Assembly (NCBI GenBank): GCA_015039315.1
Contig: WIDE01000105.1
Coordinates: 10,063 to 74,062 of the forward strand
DNA from: Clavulina sp. PMI_390
Lineage: Eukaryota > Basidiomycota > Agaricomycetes > Cantharellales > Hydnaceae
Direction of reading: 5' to 3'
DNA length: 64,000 bases
Shown: positions 35,550-47,400 of the stretch, in pieces
How the letters are laid out: each line of letters starts with the position of its first letter
Position numbering within the stretch: position 1 is the stretch's first letter
Position numbers and translations under genes: made by a program
The notes under the pieces: generated by a model
Told to the model about the DNA's origin: nothing
Database searches by the model: none
The model's input: only the letters and a program-made list of their open reading frames with translations

Positions 35550-36340
35550 ACTCGGCGAATCTCTTTCTAGAAGGTCGACCAACCCCCATAACGAGAACAC
35601 ACCCAATAATACGTTCTCTCGTTAGCAATTAGGACAAATGATGGCATGGTGATGCTTCAGATGCTGTCAAGTCGCGCGTGAAAGTGTGAGGGTTGGAATG
35701 CTTCTTGCATGGAGCTACCGCGCAGTTGCACTTGGATGATCAGAAGGCACTCGTTCATAGGACGGCCATGGACACATCCTCTCACTCGCTCAATCTCTCT
35801 CCTTTGTTCCCAGAAATTACTTTTTCGGCCTGGTGTATAGACCGCATCGCTTTTGCTAAACATCCTGGCTGAGGTGTTGAGACCCTTTAGGCCGTGCCGC
35901 CGCCTCCGTAAATATACCGGACCAAAGCACACACATAGCTCGATAAACGATGTAGCTCGCCATTCTCCAAGTACATAACCGAGATTGATAATAATCTACT
36001 TACTGGACCCTATTTCCAGCTTCAGTACGCCGGGCCAACTGAACAAATCATAATAGCGAAGTATAGGATCATCGATGTGTAAAGGGATCGTCATATTTCG
36101 TCAACAGAAATGATTCCCCCAGGTAACTGGCAAATCAACTAAAAACCCCCGTAGTACATACTCCTATAGCGTCCAGAGTAGATCTAGAACACCGACACCA
36201 CAAGGTTCCAGGCCATCTAACCTAGCCCTTACTTGCCGAGGGATGAACAGTTCCATATGTATTGGTGGCTTTGGGGATTATTAACTATTGAACATCAGGA
36301 TACAAGTCATACAGATGGAACACCATAATACACTTTGTAG
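35550..36340. other. Convergent 3' region between F-box gene and sorting nexin
   Basis: About 790 bp between convergent genes, containing their 3' UTRs. A minus-strand open frame at 35,657-35,932 has no recognisable content and is not called. Confidence 0.5.
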
Positions 36341-39300
36341 CTACGGAGAGCCCAGGCCCGACCAACCGCGCGGGAAACCCAAGCTACGCGCGGTAGAAGG
36401 AGGTGAGCCACCCGAGCTACCACCAGCGGAGCCTCCCATTAGCGACATCCCAAAGAACGAGCTCATTCCAGCCTTGACGGCTTCAACGCCGCTGCTTGAT
36501 ATAGCGCTGGCAGCTAGTTTTCCTGGTCCAGTGTAATCAAAAACGTTTGCTGTAGGGAGGGGGATAGGGGGTTGAGCGCTCCGGGAAGCTCGTGTCTCTG
36601 CAGTGCCATTGAAGAGATCTCGTTCATAAATGGACGTCTTGCGTGGGCTAGGGGGCGAGAGTGTAGGGCGGGGATCCGAGGAGTGAAATTGTGGTTCTGA
36701 GGAGTTTGAATTTTCGGAGGAGACTCGGGCCTCTTTCAAGATTCGCTGTGCCCCGCGAAGACGAAGTAGAACCTGAGAACGCAGTGAGCTTCCATGTTAG
36801 CTGCCTCTGTCCATCTATAGAACGGGTAGCTCAGGTGAAAAAAGATGATTCTCGCAATTAGGCTTACCTGTTCATGATACTCGATCTCACCACGCAGATG
36901 ATCTTCCGCTATGGCGGCAAGATCCTCGTTCTTTTGAGTGTGGTAAACGTCCATCTCAGCCATGGTGGCATTTATCACAGTCTCGGCTCTGGCAGCCACC
37001 TCAGGGTCAACATCAACCTTCCAGAATGAGAGTTTCCCGGCACACCGGGGACCGGTGAAGGAAATGGGGCACAGACAAAAGCGGAGAGAATAAAGTGAGA
37101 TGATGCGAAACTACAGTGGCTCGGAAGGAGTACTTACTCCACCATCAGGACCGCTGCTGTTATCGGCGAAGCGAGTAAGCGCCGACGTGTGAATATCGAC
37201 AACAGGCTGCCATTACCGAGGAAAAAACACCACGAGGTGCGCATCAGAAAAGCAGGTTCATTAAGAACGAGATTTGCCATACACCCGGAAGGTATATACC
37301 CACTACTTACAGCGTATAATTTATAGGGGTGCGCGGCGTCCTTAATAGCTTCGTGAACAGAAAGCTGGAATCTCCGGGCCTAGTGAAAGGGTTACACAGG
37401 TGCAGTTCAAGTTGGTGTGGATACTCACATGATTGTCCTGCAAGTCTGCCACGGCTTGGTAGTTCTCAGCCACCTTCTGAAAGGCTTTACTGAGCCCCAC
37501 ACATTCTATCCCACCCGCGGAAGTGGCCGAAAACGAGCGGGAAAACCAGAGGAACAACGATCCACACAGCCAATCACCACCAGCGAAAAGGAGTAAGGAC
37601 GCAATTTAAGTATGAGTTGCCTCTCCAGAGTCTTACCGGAACAATCATCACGCCAACACCAAGCACCACGAGCTGAGTTCCACGATTTTCCGCTATCCGC
37701 GCCGGATTCGTCAGTTTCTGGCAAATCCGTCCCGTTCAAGCGCTCGCGGACTTCAGAGTCCTCGTGGAAGTTTGAATCTCGATAGGCGGTGGTCGACGAG
37801 GGGCCTGGTGTGATCAATGCTAAAAGCGCGTATGAGAACGCGCGCGATGCCGTTGCTTCGCCTATAATTCAGATCACGATCAGACACGGTCCGATCAAGC
37901 TGATTAAGTAGGAGACTCCGAGCACTCGAGTGGAGGAGAGCATTTAGTGCATAAAGGGTGCTGGGATCTGAAGGGATGGGAATAGTTTGGGTGCATAATG
38001 GACCTGTACTTGCCTGCTCCAGCTTCCCGAACTTGGGTGAAAGCGGCGCGAAGCCTGCCGATTCTCTCGCCGGCTCCTTCCACAAAGTGCCTGAAGCGAC
38101 GTCCGATCGAACTAGCATCATCTAGATCGATATTAAATTGGGGGTGGAATACGCTAGAATAGAAGGAGGGGCCCGGCGTTGGGTGCGCGGCGAGAAAACT
38201 CGGTAGCCTCCGTTTCCATTCCTGTCAGGCGTGAGGTTAATGAACCGACGACGATAATGAATGCCTCAGCCAAATAAAGCCTTCCAAGAGTATGGAGAAA
38301 GGAACTCACAGAGTCGTCTTCGCACCCCAGGAAGAAGATAAGAACGTTGGTGGCTCTAATGAGTGGATGCCGAACAACTCTGTTGAGCCAACGTTCTAGA
38401 TCACCTCTTCGAGCCTCCACAAAGTCACTGCTAAACCTCCCACTGTACTGCTTTTCTACAATAATTGGAGTGAATGTTGAGTCTATTCAGTAGAACCACC
38501 AGCCTGCGAAGACGGGACGCACCAGGCAGGGGTGGCAAAGCAATACCCGGTAGTCTCCGGCTCAGTGCTGCGTGGAGAAAGACGAATTGAGAAAATCGTC
38601 TGTACACGGTGACATGAGTATCGGAAGAGGGCGATGTGATGTCGCTTTTGGGAAACATCGATGTGATTGAATAGAGTGTATACGCCATCCCAATACTAGA
38701 TGTCCTTTTTGAGGGAGAATGCACCATCACATGGAATGGAGGTGTAGTGGAGCGCCACGCCGGTGGAGTCTGAGGAGTCTAAATCAGATATGGATACTAA
38801 ATCAAAAACCGCACTGTTGGTACGAACGTCAACATAGAAGGCCTCATCAGACTGGCCTGATCCTTCGTTCTGAGAGTCTTCAGACGCCTCTCGTAACTGT
38901 TGATCGATCTTTTTCGCGTCGTCTGGGTCACCGTTCTCAATCCAATCTTGGGCTCCTGAGGTGACAAAGCTCGAGAAACGGCTGAAGCTGGCCCTCCCGG
39001 CGCGACGGCTGTGTGAAGCGGGCGATGCACCAGTTGGATGTAATTGAATAGGGGATAGGGGTGTCTGAAGCTTCACTGGTCCACCGTCTAAGGAATGAGG
39101 GATTTCTAAAGGTGGAAGTGGTATTAGATTGCTGGGAGGTGTATTCGCAATGACTTGTGGTGAAAGCTCCAAGGTGGAGATGACAGCATAGAGATCTTGT
39201 GGCACAAGCCCCATCTTGAGGGCATTTTCATCTCCAGAATCTATTCGTGCAAGACTCCACCCGGCCATCACCTCCTCCATAACCACGAATAATTCCTGAC

Positions 39301-39596
39301 CAGCAGCAATAGACCTCCACGAGAAATGAAGCAATTGACGAGGACGCGTAGATAATATCTTACAGCTCACTGGACTCAGGATCTCCTTTGAAATCTCGTA
39401 GTGCCCGAGCAGGTATTCCTGCAGAGGGCTCCCAAGACTGGTCCAATGTTAAGGGGCCACCATCTGGAGCGTTCAGGGTTGGCGTAGCCTCGAGGTGCTC
39501 TGTCCATGCCGCTGAAGAATTAAGTCCCGCATCAAACTGTAAATTGAGGCCATCCTTGCTCTGTATGGTAACTTCAGATGTGTTGTCGGAATTCAT
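36341..39596 (-). CDS. SH3-PX-BAR sorting nexin (SNX9-like)
   Basis: A membrane-remodelling adaptor. PX binds phosphoinositides, BAR senses or drives curvature, and SH3 recruits proline-rich partners, typically in endocytosis. The ATG at 39,596 opens a Gly/Asp-rich leader, then an SH3 domain (ARALRDFKGDPESSELS, AAGQELFVVMEEVMAGWSLA, MGLVPQDLYAVI). The PX domain (about 38,700-38,330) reads VYRRFSQFVFLHAALSRRLP, GIALPPLPG and RGDLERWLNRVVRHPLI. A BAR-like helical region follows (VGLSKAFQKVAENYQAVADL, ARAETVINATMAEMDVYHTQ, VLLRLRGAQRILKEAR). The C-terminal tail is Ser/Gly/Pro-rich and ends at 36,341. There are many introns; junctions in the first half of BAR (38,150-37,550) were not all resolved. 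Its start codon is 72 bp from that of PIG-P. Confidence 0.85.
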
Positions 39597-39668
39597 CTCT
39601 CCGAGAAGGGGATATGGTGGTGTGTTAGGTCACGCGTGCCATGTGTACGAGTATATCGTGACACTATA
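39597..39668. promoter_or_regulatory. 72-bp divergent promoter of SNX9-like gene and PIG-P
   Basis: The two start codons (39,596 on minus, 39,669 on plus) leave only 72 bp for both 5' UTRs and core promoters. The stretch contains gtcacgcgtgcc and an AT-rich gtatatcgtgacactataat near the PIG-P start. Transcripts probably overlap at their 5' ends. Confidence 0.55.
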
Positions 39669-40323
39669 ATGCTCGATGAAACCTCGAACACTTCACCAGC
39701 AGAGGCACAACCCCCAGCTGTAATTGAACCATATAGCCTCATACTATCGACCAAATTCACTCATACAAGTTTACCAGGTCCCGCCTACCGATACGTTTCC
39801 AGCCACCCGAGCACGCGAGTTCTACGGATTTGTAGCCTTGGTTTCGACAGCTTTACTGTTCATTGCATACGTGCTCTGGGGTCTGCTTCCGGGGGAGTGG
39901 CTTTGGGCCGCTGGTATCCAGTGGTATCCTAACCGGTAAGCTCCACAATACCCTCCGTTAGCAAGGTCTCACCGTTACCCGCAGCGAATGGGCAATCCTC
40001 CTCCCAGCATGGTCGGTGATGCTCATTTTGTTCGCCTACTTTGGTTACTTGGCTCTTGCTCTCTATTCGACACCTTCATTATCTTCCCTTAGTTGCATCA
40101 CAGGTTTGTCGAACTAGCTACTCCGAAATGCAATCATCTAACGGTATTGCGACGTATAGATGAGTACGCCTGGGCTCCGAGTGGCGAGGAGAGCGCGAAA
40201 TTCTACGAAAAGTTTGCGGCTCTGGATACCATTCCCGAGATTTACGACATGCCTATTGGGTTGGTGAACCGGGTGCTATATCATCACCGCGACACCGACG
40301 GCATGGCACAGCTTCAGGAATAA
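39669..40323 (+). CDS. GPI19: GPI-GlcNAc transferase subunit P (PIG-P/Gpi19)
   Basis: Subunit of the ER complex that transfers GlcNAc to phosphatidylinositol, the first step of GPI-anchor synthesis. Four exons (39669-39719, 39778-39935, 39985-40103, 40160-40323) sum to 492 nt (163 residues). After a short Pro-rich N-terminus come ARAREFYGFVALVSTALLFI-type helix 1 residues (REFYGFVALVSTALLFIAYV), the conserved loop with WYPNREWAILLP, helix 2 (WSVMLILFAYFGYLALALYS), and the tail DEYAW, PEIYDMPIGLVNRVLY. The two-helix hairpin, the YP(N)REWA loop and the tail D-IP pattern fit PIG-P. Confidence 0.92.
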
Positions 40324-40599
40324 CAATAGTTTCAACTGCGGCCAACTTCGGCTACACCCACTTGACAAACCTGGTCTCTGGTCCAGGAATGACCACGCGC
40401 CCCGCTCTAATATGGGAATGAGTCAGGACGATCCAGGAACTGCCCCCGACAACCACATTTGTTCCAGCTTCACGTGGACAATCTGTCCTACCCACCATCC
40501 ATGACTTTATTTGTCTTTATGGGATATTCCACCACCCAGTGACCTTCAGCCCAAACGGGGTCGTGTGCCGGCACCGGCACCGCCAAAACCACGGACCGG

Positions 40600-40715
40600 A
40601 GGCGGGCCGCTGTGACCCTCTTATATACAGTACGATCCCCTACATCTACAAAGGTGAAATCGATCCCTTGCTATCCGTCTCCCTCCTTTTTCGTCTCCGT
40701 TATACTTGTTACAAA
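40600..40715 (+). promoter_or_regulatory. Core promoter of the aldo-keto reductase gene
   Basis: A TATATA box at 40,622-40,627 lies about 90 bp before the ATG, followed by a CT-rich stretch (tccgtctccctcctttttcg), the usual layout of strongly expressed fungal genes. Confidence 0.55.
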
Positions 40716-42235
40716 ATGTCGTATGGTCATACCACCACGTTGGCTTCTGGCGCTCCTCTCCCGGTGATTGGGCTCGGGACCTGGCTGTCCAAGCCTGGTG
40801 AAGTGAAGGCTGCCGTGAGTTGTTATTGCCACCAAAAATGTCATGCCATCGGCCGTGGTCATAGCAAGCTAATGACAATGCGTGTGTTAATGATTTTCCG
40901 TAGGTTGAGATCGCTGTAAAGAATGGATATCGCCATCTTGATCTTGCGATGGTTTACGAGAACCAGGAAGAGGTGCGTGCATCAGGCCGTACCTGGCTAT
41001 ATGCATCATCTAACCATCAATGCGTCGTTTATAGGTCGGTGCTGCCCTGAAGGAGCTGATTCCCGCTGTCGTAAAACGCGAAGAACTGTTTATCACCAGC
41101 AAGGTATATACATGTTCGACCTATCACCTGCTTGGACCCTACAAATCTGACTTGAGTGCATATAATAGCTCTGGAACAGCTCTCACAAGCCTGAGGAAGT
41201 CGAGAAAGAGCTCGATCTTACTCTCAAGCAGCTCGGTCTCGAATATCTTGACTTGTATTGTGCGTGCATGAGTCTGCCTTTGGTCACGGATATTGGTTAT
41301 AGTTGATTGACTGGTTTTCCGCCGCCTCTATTTTTAGTGATCCACTGGACCGTCGCTTTCGTTCCTGGAAGGGGTCTTTTCCCACAAGATCCCAAGCGTC
41401 CTGGTTACGTCGAGCTAGATTTGGAGACACCGCTTGTCGATACCTGGAAGGCCATGATTGCCCTGCCCAAGTCCAAGGTCCGCGCATATTTTCGGTGCCG
41501 CACTGTGGATAGTTTCCAATCTTATTGTTCTCGTCTGTAGGTCCGAGCTATTGGCGTGTCCAACTTCAGTATCCCTGCTCTCAAGAACATTATCGACGCT
41601 ACTGGTGTTGTTCCTGTCGCCAACCAGATTGAGGCACACCCCTTGCTCCCTCAGGATGACCTGGTGGCGTACTGCAAGGAGAAGAACATCCATATCACTG
41701 CGTACTCACCGTTGGGCAACAACCAAGTTGGGAAGCCCAAGTTGACCGATTACCCTGAGGGTACGCTCCATCTCTTTCATGGCTAGAGAAGAAGAACCAA
41801 GTCTCAAAAATCGGTTATAGTCAAGAAGGTTGCGGACAAGTTGAACGCGACAACTGCCCAGGTGTTGGTGGCGTGGGGCGTGAAGCGGGGATACAGCGTC
41901 ATTCCCAAGAGTGTTCAGGAGAGTGCGTGAACGAGTTCCCTTCATTCCGTTTCTGGTCGTGAAAACGGCGCTCACATGGATTTGGACAGGCCGCATCAAG
42001 TCTAACTTCCAGCAGGTGACATTGTCCGACGAGGACTATGCGGCGATCACCGCTGTTGGGCACGGGAACCACGCTCGGTGAGTCATTGTTCTACTAACAG
42101 TCACTGTGCTGTGTTTTTATGCCTGTGCTTCACAGTTTCAACACCCCCATCACATACTGTGACCCAATCTGGGACATTGATATCTTTGGCGAGCCCGAGG
42201 AAGCAAAGGCCAAGGCTAAGGCTCGCCTGGATTAA
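40716..42235 (+). CDS. NADP-dependent aldo-keto reductase (GCY1/YPR1-like)
   Basis: Reduces aldehydes or ketones with NADPH; relatives act as glycerol dehydrogenase or broad carbonyl reductases. Nine exons (40716-40814, 40904-40972, 41035-41103, 41169-41259, 41338-41477, 41541-41760, 41821-41922, 41990-42077, 42136-42235) sum to 978 nt (325 residues). The AKR tetrad is visible: Asp and Tyr in [15 protein letters not shown], Lys in FITSKLWN, and His in [46 protein letters not shown] and IPKSV complete the cofactor and barrel signatures. Splicing of exon 6 to 7 joins YPE to VKKVADKL. Substrate preference cannot be read from the sequence. Confidence 0.94.
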
Positions 42236-42608
42236 GCTTTCTGGATCTCTGTGTGGGCCGGTTGTATGGGATATTAGGGCTATGGTGGTAGTGGCTAGCC
42301 TACTCGAAGCTCTAATAATGCAGCTCTTTCCTCCATGTACAGTCGTACCCTTGTACTATGTACATGCTTGTACAAAACTAAACCTTTGGAAATCATAACA
42401 AGAATGACGAGACCTAGTGGTTGTGGGGCCCCGACACCTGTGGATTTCCTTGTGAAAGGTGATGGAAGGCATGGGACACCAGTGACCGGCTCTCCCATCC
42501 AAGAGAAACCCGAGCGAAGCCCCATCCGATTGTTAGTGGGGCAAACAACCCACGCAACCGCGTCTTCGATTCTCCCCCATCCAACTCTCACTAAAACCTC
42601 ACACAACC
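42236..42608. promoter_or_regulatory. Intergenic: AKR 3' region and aldolase promoter
   Basis: A 373-bp stretch between two plus-strand genes. It ends in a pyrimidine/CA-rich leader (ccatccaactctcactaaaacctcacacaacc) directly before the aldolase ATG, typical of highly expressed glycolytic genes. No clear TATA box was seen. Confidence 0.45.
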
Positions 42609-44295
42609 ATGGTAATCCTCAAGATTTCTTATCTAAATCCCTAAGTTTCTGACCGACCATTATTCTAGGGTGTCCTTGATATCGTTCCTGTAGGCGTCCA
42701 GTCCAATTTCTTGCAAGTCGCGCCGATCTTTCCAAACTGAACAGCGTTGATTTCCTTCAGGCTGGCGTTTTGAGCGGCGATGAGACCCGAAAGCTATTCG
42801 AGTATGCTAAGGCTAACAACGTGAGTGTCTGATAGTCATTGCCCCCTCACGATGTCGCGCTCATCGAGCGCGTCTTTTTCGCGATCCAGTTTGCCATCCC
42901 AGTGAGTGGTCAATCCCGAATATAGGTCTTGTCATGATCATCCCTAACTGGATAACATGTGATGTTCCGGAAAACAGGCTATTGTGAGTAGTTATCGCCT
43001 CGATCGAGCGCATATAGGATCGTTTTCTGAAACCGACGAACATGGGCATTTCGATCTCCCTGAATTCATCTTAGAACGTCACTTCATCATCCGTCGCCAA
43101 TGCCGTCCTCGAGGCGGCCCGTGATATCAAGTCCCCCATCATCATCCAGGCATCTCAAGGTGGATCGGCCTATTTTGCCGGTAAGGGTCTCGCCAATGGC
43201 AAACAGGAGGCGTCTATCGCTGGTGCTGTCGCATGCGCCATGCACGTCCGCACCGTCGCCAAGGCATACGGTGTCCCTGTTGTGCTCCACTCGGATCACT
43301 GTGCCGAGAAGCTGCTCCCCTGGTTCGATGGTATGCTTGATGCCGATGAAGCTTACTTCAAGGAGCATGGCGTTCCCCTCTTCTCGTCCCACATGCTCGA
43401 TCTCTCTGAGGAGCCAAAGGACAAGAACATCGCTACTTGTGTCAAGTACTTCACTCGCATGGCAAAGATGAATCAGTGGCTCGAGATGGAGATCGGGATC
43501 ACTGGTGGCGAGGAAGACGGTGTTGACAACTCTGATGTCGACAACGCGAAGCTCTACACTCAGCCCGCAGAGATCTTCGACGTCTATGACGCATTATCCA
43601 AGATTAGCCCGAACTTCAGCATTGCCGCTGCCTTCGGGAACGTCCACGGCGTTTACAAGCCAGGAAACGTCAAGCTCAGGCCTGAGATCCTTGCCAGCCA
43701 CCAGGCATATGTTCACCAGAAGATCGGTGGCGAGAACACCAAGCCTCTGTGAGTTCCGTTGTGTTTTGATATTTCTCCCTGGTATTTATCGGAGTTGTTA
43801 GCTTCCTCGTCTTCCATGGTGGCTCTGGCTCCACCAAGGACGAGATCAAGACTGCTGTTCAGAGTGGAGTCGTCAAGATGAACGTTGACACCGGTATGAC
43901 AAACCCTTCAAAACTTCCAGGCCTTCGCTCGCTGATTTTCCGACCAACTTTATCAGACACGCAGTTTGCTTACACGGCCGGTATTCGTGACTTCATGATT
44001 GGCAAGAAGGACTATCTAATGACTCAGGTCGGTAACCCTGACGGCGCCGACAAGCCCAACAAGAAGGTACGTGGACTTTCCTGTAGCGTACTATACGTCC
44101 GCTAATTGAGGTTTTCTTTACAGTACTACGATCCCCGCAACTGGGTCCGAGAAGGCGAGAAGACTCTGGTGGTCCGTGTCAAGGAGGCCTGCGCTGATCT
44201 TGGTAACGTCGGTAAGTCTCAGCCTCCAATATTATAGCCTGCATCCGTCTCGAGTTCTGCAAACTGATCTTATCCGCTTTGTAGATCGTCTGTAG
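42609..44295 (+). CDS. FBA1: Fructose-bisphosphate aldolase, class II
   Basis: Zinc-dependent aldolase that splits fructose-1,6-bisphosphate into DHAP and glyceraldehyde-3-phosphate. Ten exons (42609-42611, 42669-42689, 42761-42820, 42890-42901, 42978-42983, 43075-43748, 43802-43893, 43957-44066, 44124-44211, 44285-44295) sum to 1,077 nt (358 residues), the family length. Metal and active-site motifs are VVLHSDHCAEKLLPW, GEEDGVDNS, FGNVHGVYKPGNVKL, VFHGGSGSTK and VKMNVDTDTQFAYT. The 5' end is unusually fragmented: exon 1 holds only the ATG, exon 4 encodes FAIP (12 nt) and exon 5 encodes AI (6 nt), together rebuilding the conserved FAIPAINVTSSS. Confidence 0.96.
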
Positions 44296-44461
44296 ACGAC
44301 CCCTCCCCTCGACGCACTGTGAGCCGACCAGGATGGACGAACGTATTATAATCGCTACATGTATAGGTACAAGATGCACAAAGAAAAAAGTTACAAATGA
44401 ACCACATAAGTACTCAGGATGACTGTTGATCAAGCACACCCCACCTGCAATGTCAATGACC

Positions 44462-47400
44462 CTACACTGAAGACCTGCCTCGAACAAACTTTTTCCCTCC
44501 GCCATTATCGTCATCGTCATCCTGGTCATCGAAATAGCGGATATCCGGCAGATTTGCGATTGTCTCCTCATAAAATCTCGCCAGTTGATCCTCGTCAGCA
44601 CAAAACTTTGTGAGCTCTTCTCGAAGTTTCGCTGCCTTCTCGTGAGGCGTTATGGAGGCGTCTTTGCTGCCGCCACCAACAACCTTGCCTCGGCTGTCAA
44701 GGCCGATTCCACCACCACTCCCTGAAGCCGGGAATGACAAGGCGGTTGCAGTACTTGCCGCCAGCAATCGGTTCGTAACCCAGCGGAAGCCCTCTTTGCC
44801 TCCCATGACCTGTACGAACGCACGTCCACTCTGGTGAACAAACTGGGACTGCCGGAAAGTTGCTTGGCGGTACGAATAATGAACATCGTCTACGACCGTA
44901 TCAGCATAGGATCCCTGCGCCTCAATGTCGAGGATGTACCCGAACCGACGAAGGATGGCATACTCGAAATAGTACGCGAAGGATGATCCAGATGGGAGAC
45001 GTTCTTGGATTGCATGGTCCGTGACTCGTGGAGGAGCCAGAGCGAGAGGAATAGGAAAGCAAGATTGAAAGATGTTCGCCTGTGTGATATCCACGATTGG
45101 GTCAACATACCCCTCTACGAGCTTGAGGCCGTAAGGAGCAATAATATTGGACCAGTACTTCAGGAGGTCATCAATGCATCTCCCTGCTGTGCCAATCCAG
45201 TTAAGCTCGAAGTGGAAGGCGGTACCAGGATTCTGGATTACATCATGGTGCAGGATGAGGTTCTCTGCTTGCGTGCTGCGCTTACGGTAGTCGGCATGAA
45301 TGATCATGGTCTGGCTCAGCTGGTGTTTCTTTCGTGGGCGGAGACCACCACCCGAAGGAGGTTCTGAACGAGAGGAAGAATTGCTTGTTGATAAATCGCT
45401 ACCTCCGCCACGAGATCGCTCCTTCGAGGAGCTGCGGCTTGTACTGGTGAACCATCGTTCCCTGGACTCAGTAGGCGGCGGGCGAGGAGGTGCAGCATAC
45501 TGAGGACCAAGGCGGTAGTAGTAATGTCTGCCAATCGACTCAAAATTAGTGGACGACCGCAACACTGAATAAATATAGCCATACCCATCCATAAAACCAT
45601 GTTGTTTGCGAATATGTTGGAAGAACTTTTGATCCAGCAGCTCTTGGCCCCTTTCCTCCGCAACATCACGCGAAGGCACGTCTCTGAATGCCCTCACCAT
45701 CCATGTCACCCATTGGCGACCCGTGAAGCTATCGGGATATTGATTGCCATGCCACTGGTTGTAGCGAATCAGCCCAGGCTCGTCTCTCATCAATTGTGCA
45801 AGCCCCTCGAGACTCGTATTCTCAAACTCCATATCTGCGATTCGCCTCTGGCCCGTAGCCGCTGTGGCATTTGATTCGTCCAGGGCAGCCATGAGGTCTT
45901 CATCCAATACACAAGCAGGTGGATCCAGAGTGGTAGGAAGGAACTGAGGGGGCGTGTAGGTATCCTTGTTCTCTTCAGGAGCCAGCCACCGAGACTGGTG
46001 AAACAATAAAGCCAAGCGGAGGATTCCTGCGAGGCGACATTCTTCATCGTTCAGACGCTCACGGAATCCGTGCTCAGCATAGCGTTCCATTGGAGGTTCC
46101 TCGGATGGAATCACGAGGTATCTTGTACGCCAGTACCGCACCTGGTCACCAAAATCACGCTGGTACCCAGTGATTGTGCGATCGAGTCTGGAATCCTGAA
46201 ATTAGTATAGTCCGTCGCTCATAATTTGGGGCATAAGACCACGGGAATATAGACAGGCTCACCGATTCCAACCGTAAGCATCAAAATCAGGAAGACTGAA
46301 ACTTGTCGCCGCTTCTGTGTATCCCGAACCCAGCTTGGGCCACACCAGGCACGCATAATCGACGTTCTTGACTGACTGCTTGGCAGTTCGTCTCACATAT
46401 CTGCTAACTCTGATCACATTCTCCACTGGTTCGTACAAAAGCCGGTGCAATTGTGTTCCGATGCTCAGATAAACTGGATGGGCTAAGGTGGGAAGCACGT
46501 CAACCACTCCAACAGGGAGAGCCCCGGGAATCATTTTTGGGAGATTCTCCGCCTGCGGGTCAAATGTTGCTGGATCAAATGTATCTTTATTGTCCTCGGA
46601 GCGGACAACGATTTGGAAGCCTTGCACAAGTCGCGCAGCGATCATCTCGAGCATAACGAGTCGCGCCCAGTTAGCTTTTTCCGCTTCCCAATCCTGTGCG
46701 CCTTTGCCAGCAGACGAGGATGGAGGCTGTGGCCATTTGCGCAAGAGGAAAGAGCCTTGGACTGCCTCCGTTATGTATACGTCAAAAGTATAGTCCACAT
46801 ACTCCGTATTCAGTGTCTCCTCAGAGATGGCGTACTCTGTTGTAAGCGGTAACGCAGCGGGTGCACACATTGCGGTCCACTTGATCTCGTTTGTAAACGT
46901 TGGTCGATGGAACACATGCTGCCAGCATCGAGCAAGGACGGCATGCTGGCGTGAGATGGTGATGGGGCGAGTGGGGTTGAGTAGATGGAATGGCGAGATG
47001 CGAGGTGGGGCTCGATGGACGATAGCCTGCAATGGGGGCTCGGGGTCAAGCTCAGTGGGAGGTCTATGCACAATGCTTGTTGATGTGGATTTTTGAGGGA
47101 TGGCAATAGGGTCTGGCAATGGCGTTGATGGGACCCCACCAACCAAACCAGCTTGACTCTGATGGATGCTTGACAGCACAGACAGCGCAGTAGGTAATGG
47201 TCGCACAGCAGAAGTTGTGGAAGTGGAAGTAAGTGGAGCATCGTCATCTCCATCGTCTCTATCCACAGCCCCCAGTTTAGACGATCGCCTCGGAGATTCA
47301 TCCCTTTCCGCAATCGCCTCTACATTGGACGCAGATTGTGAAGACATCGACCTCATGCCTCCAAACAGCCACGAAGAACCCGGAAACCTTGAAGCCAAAG

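Noticed and set aside
35657..35932. Minus-strand 91-codon frame in the convergent spacer
   Set aside because: Lies in what should be 3' UTR of both neighbours and has no recognisable content.
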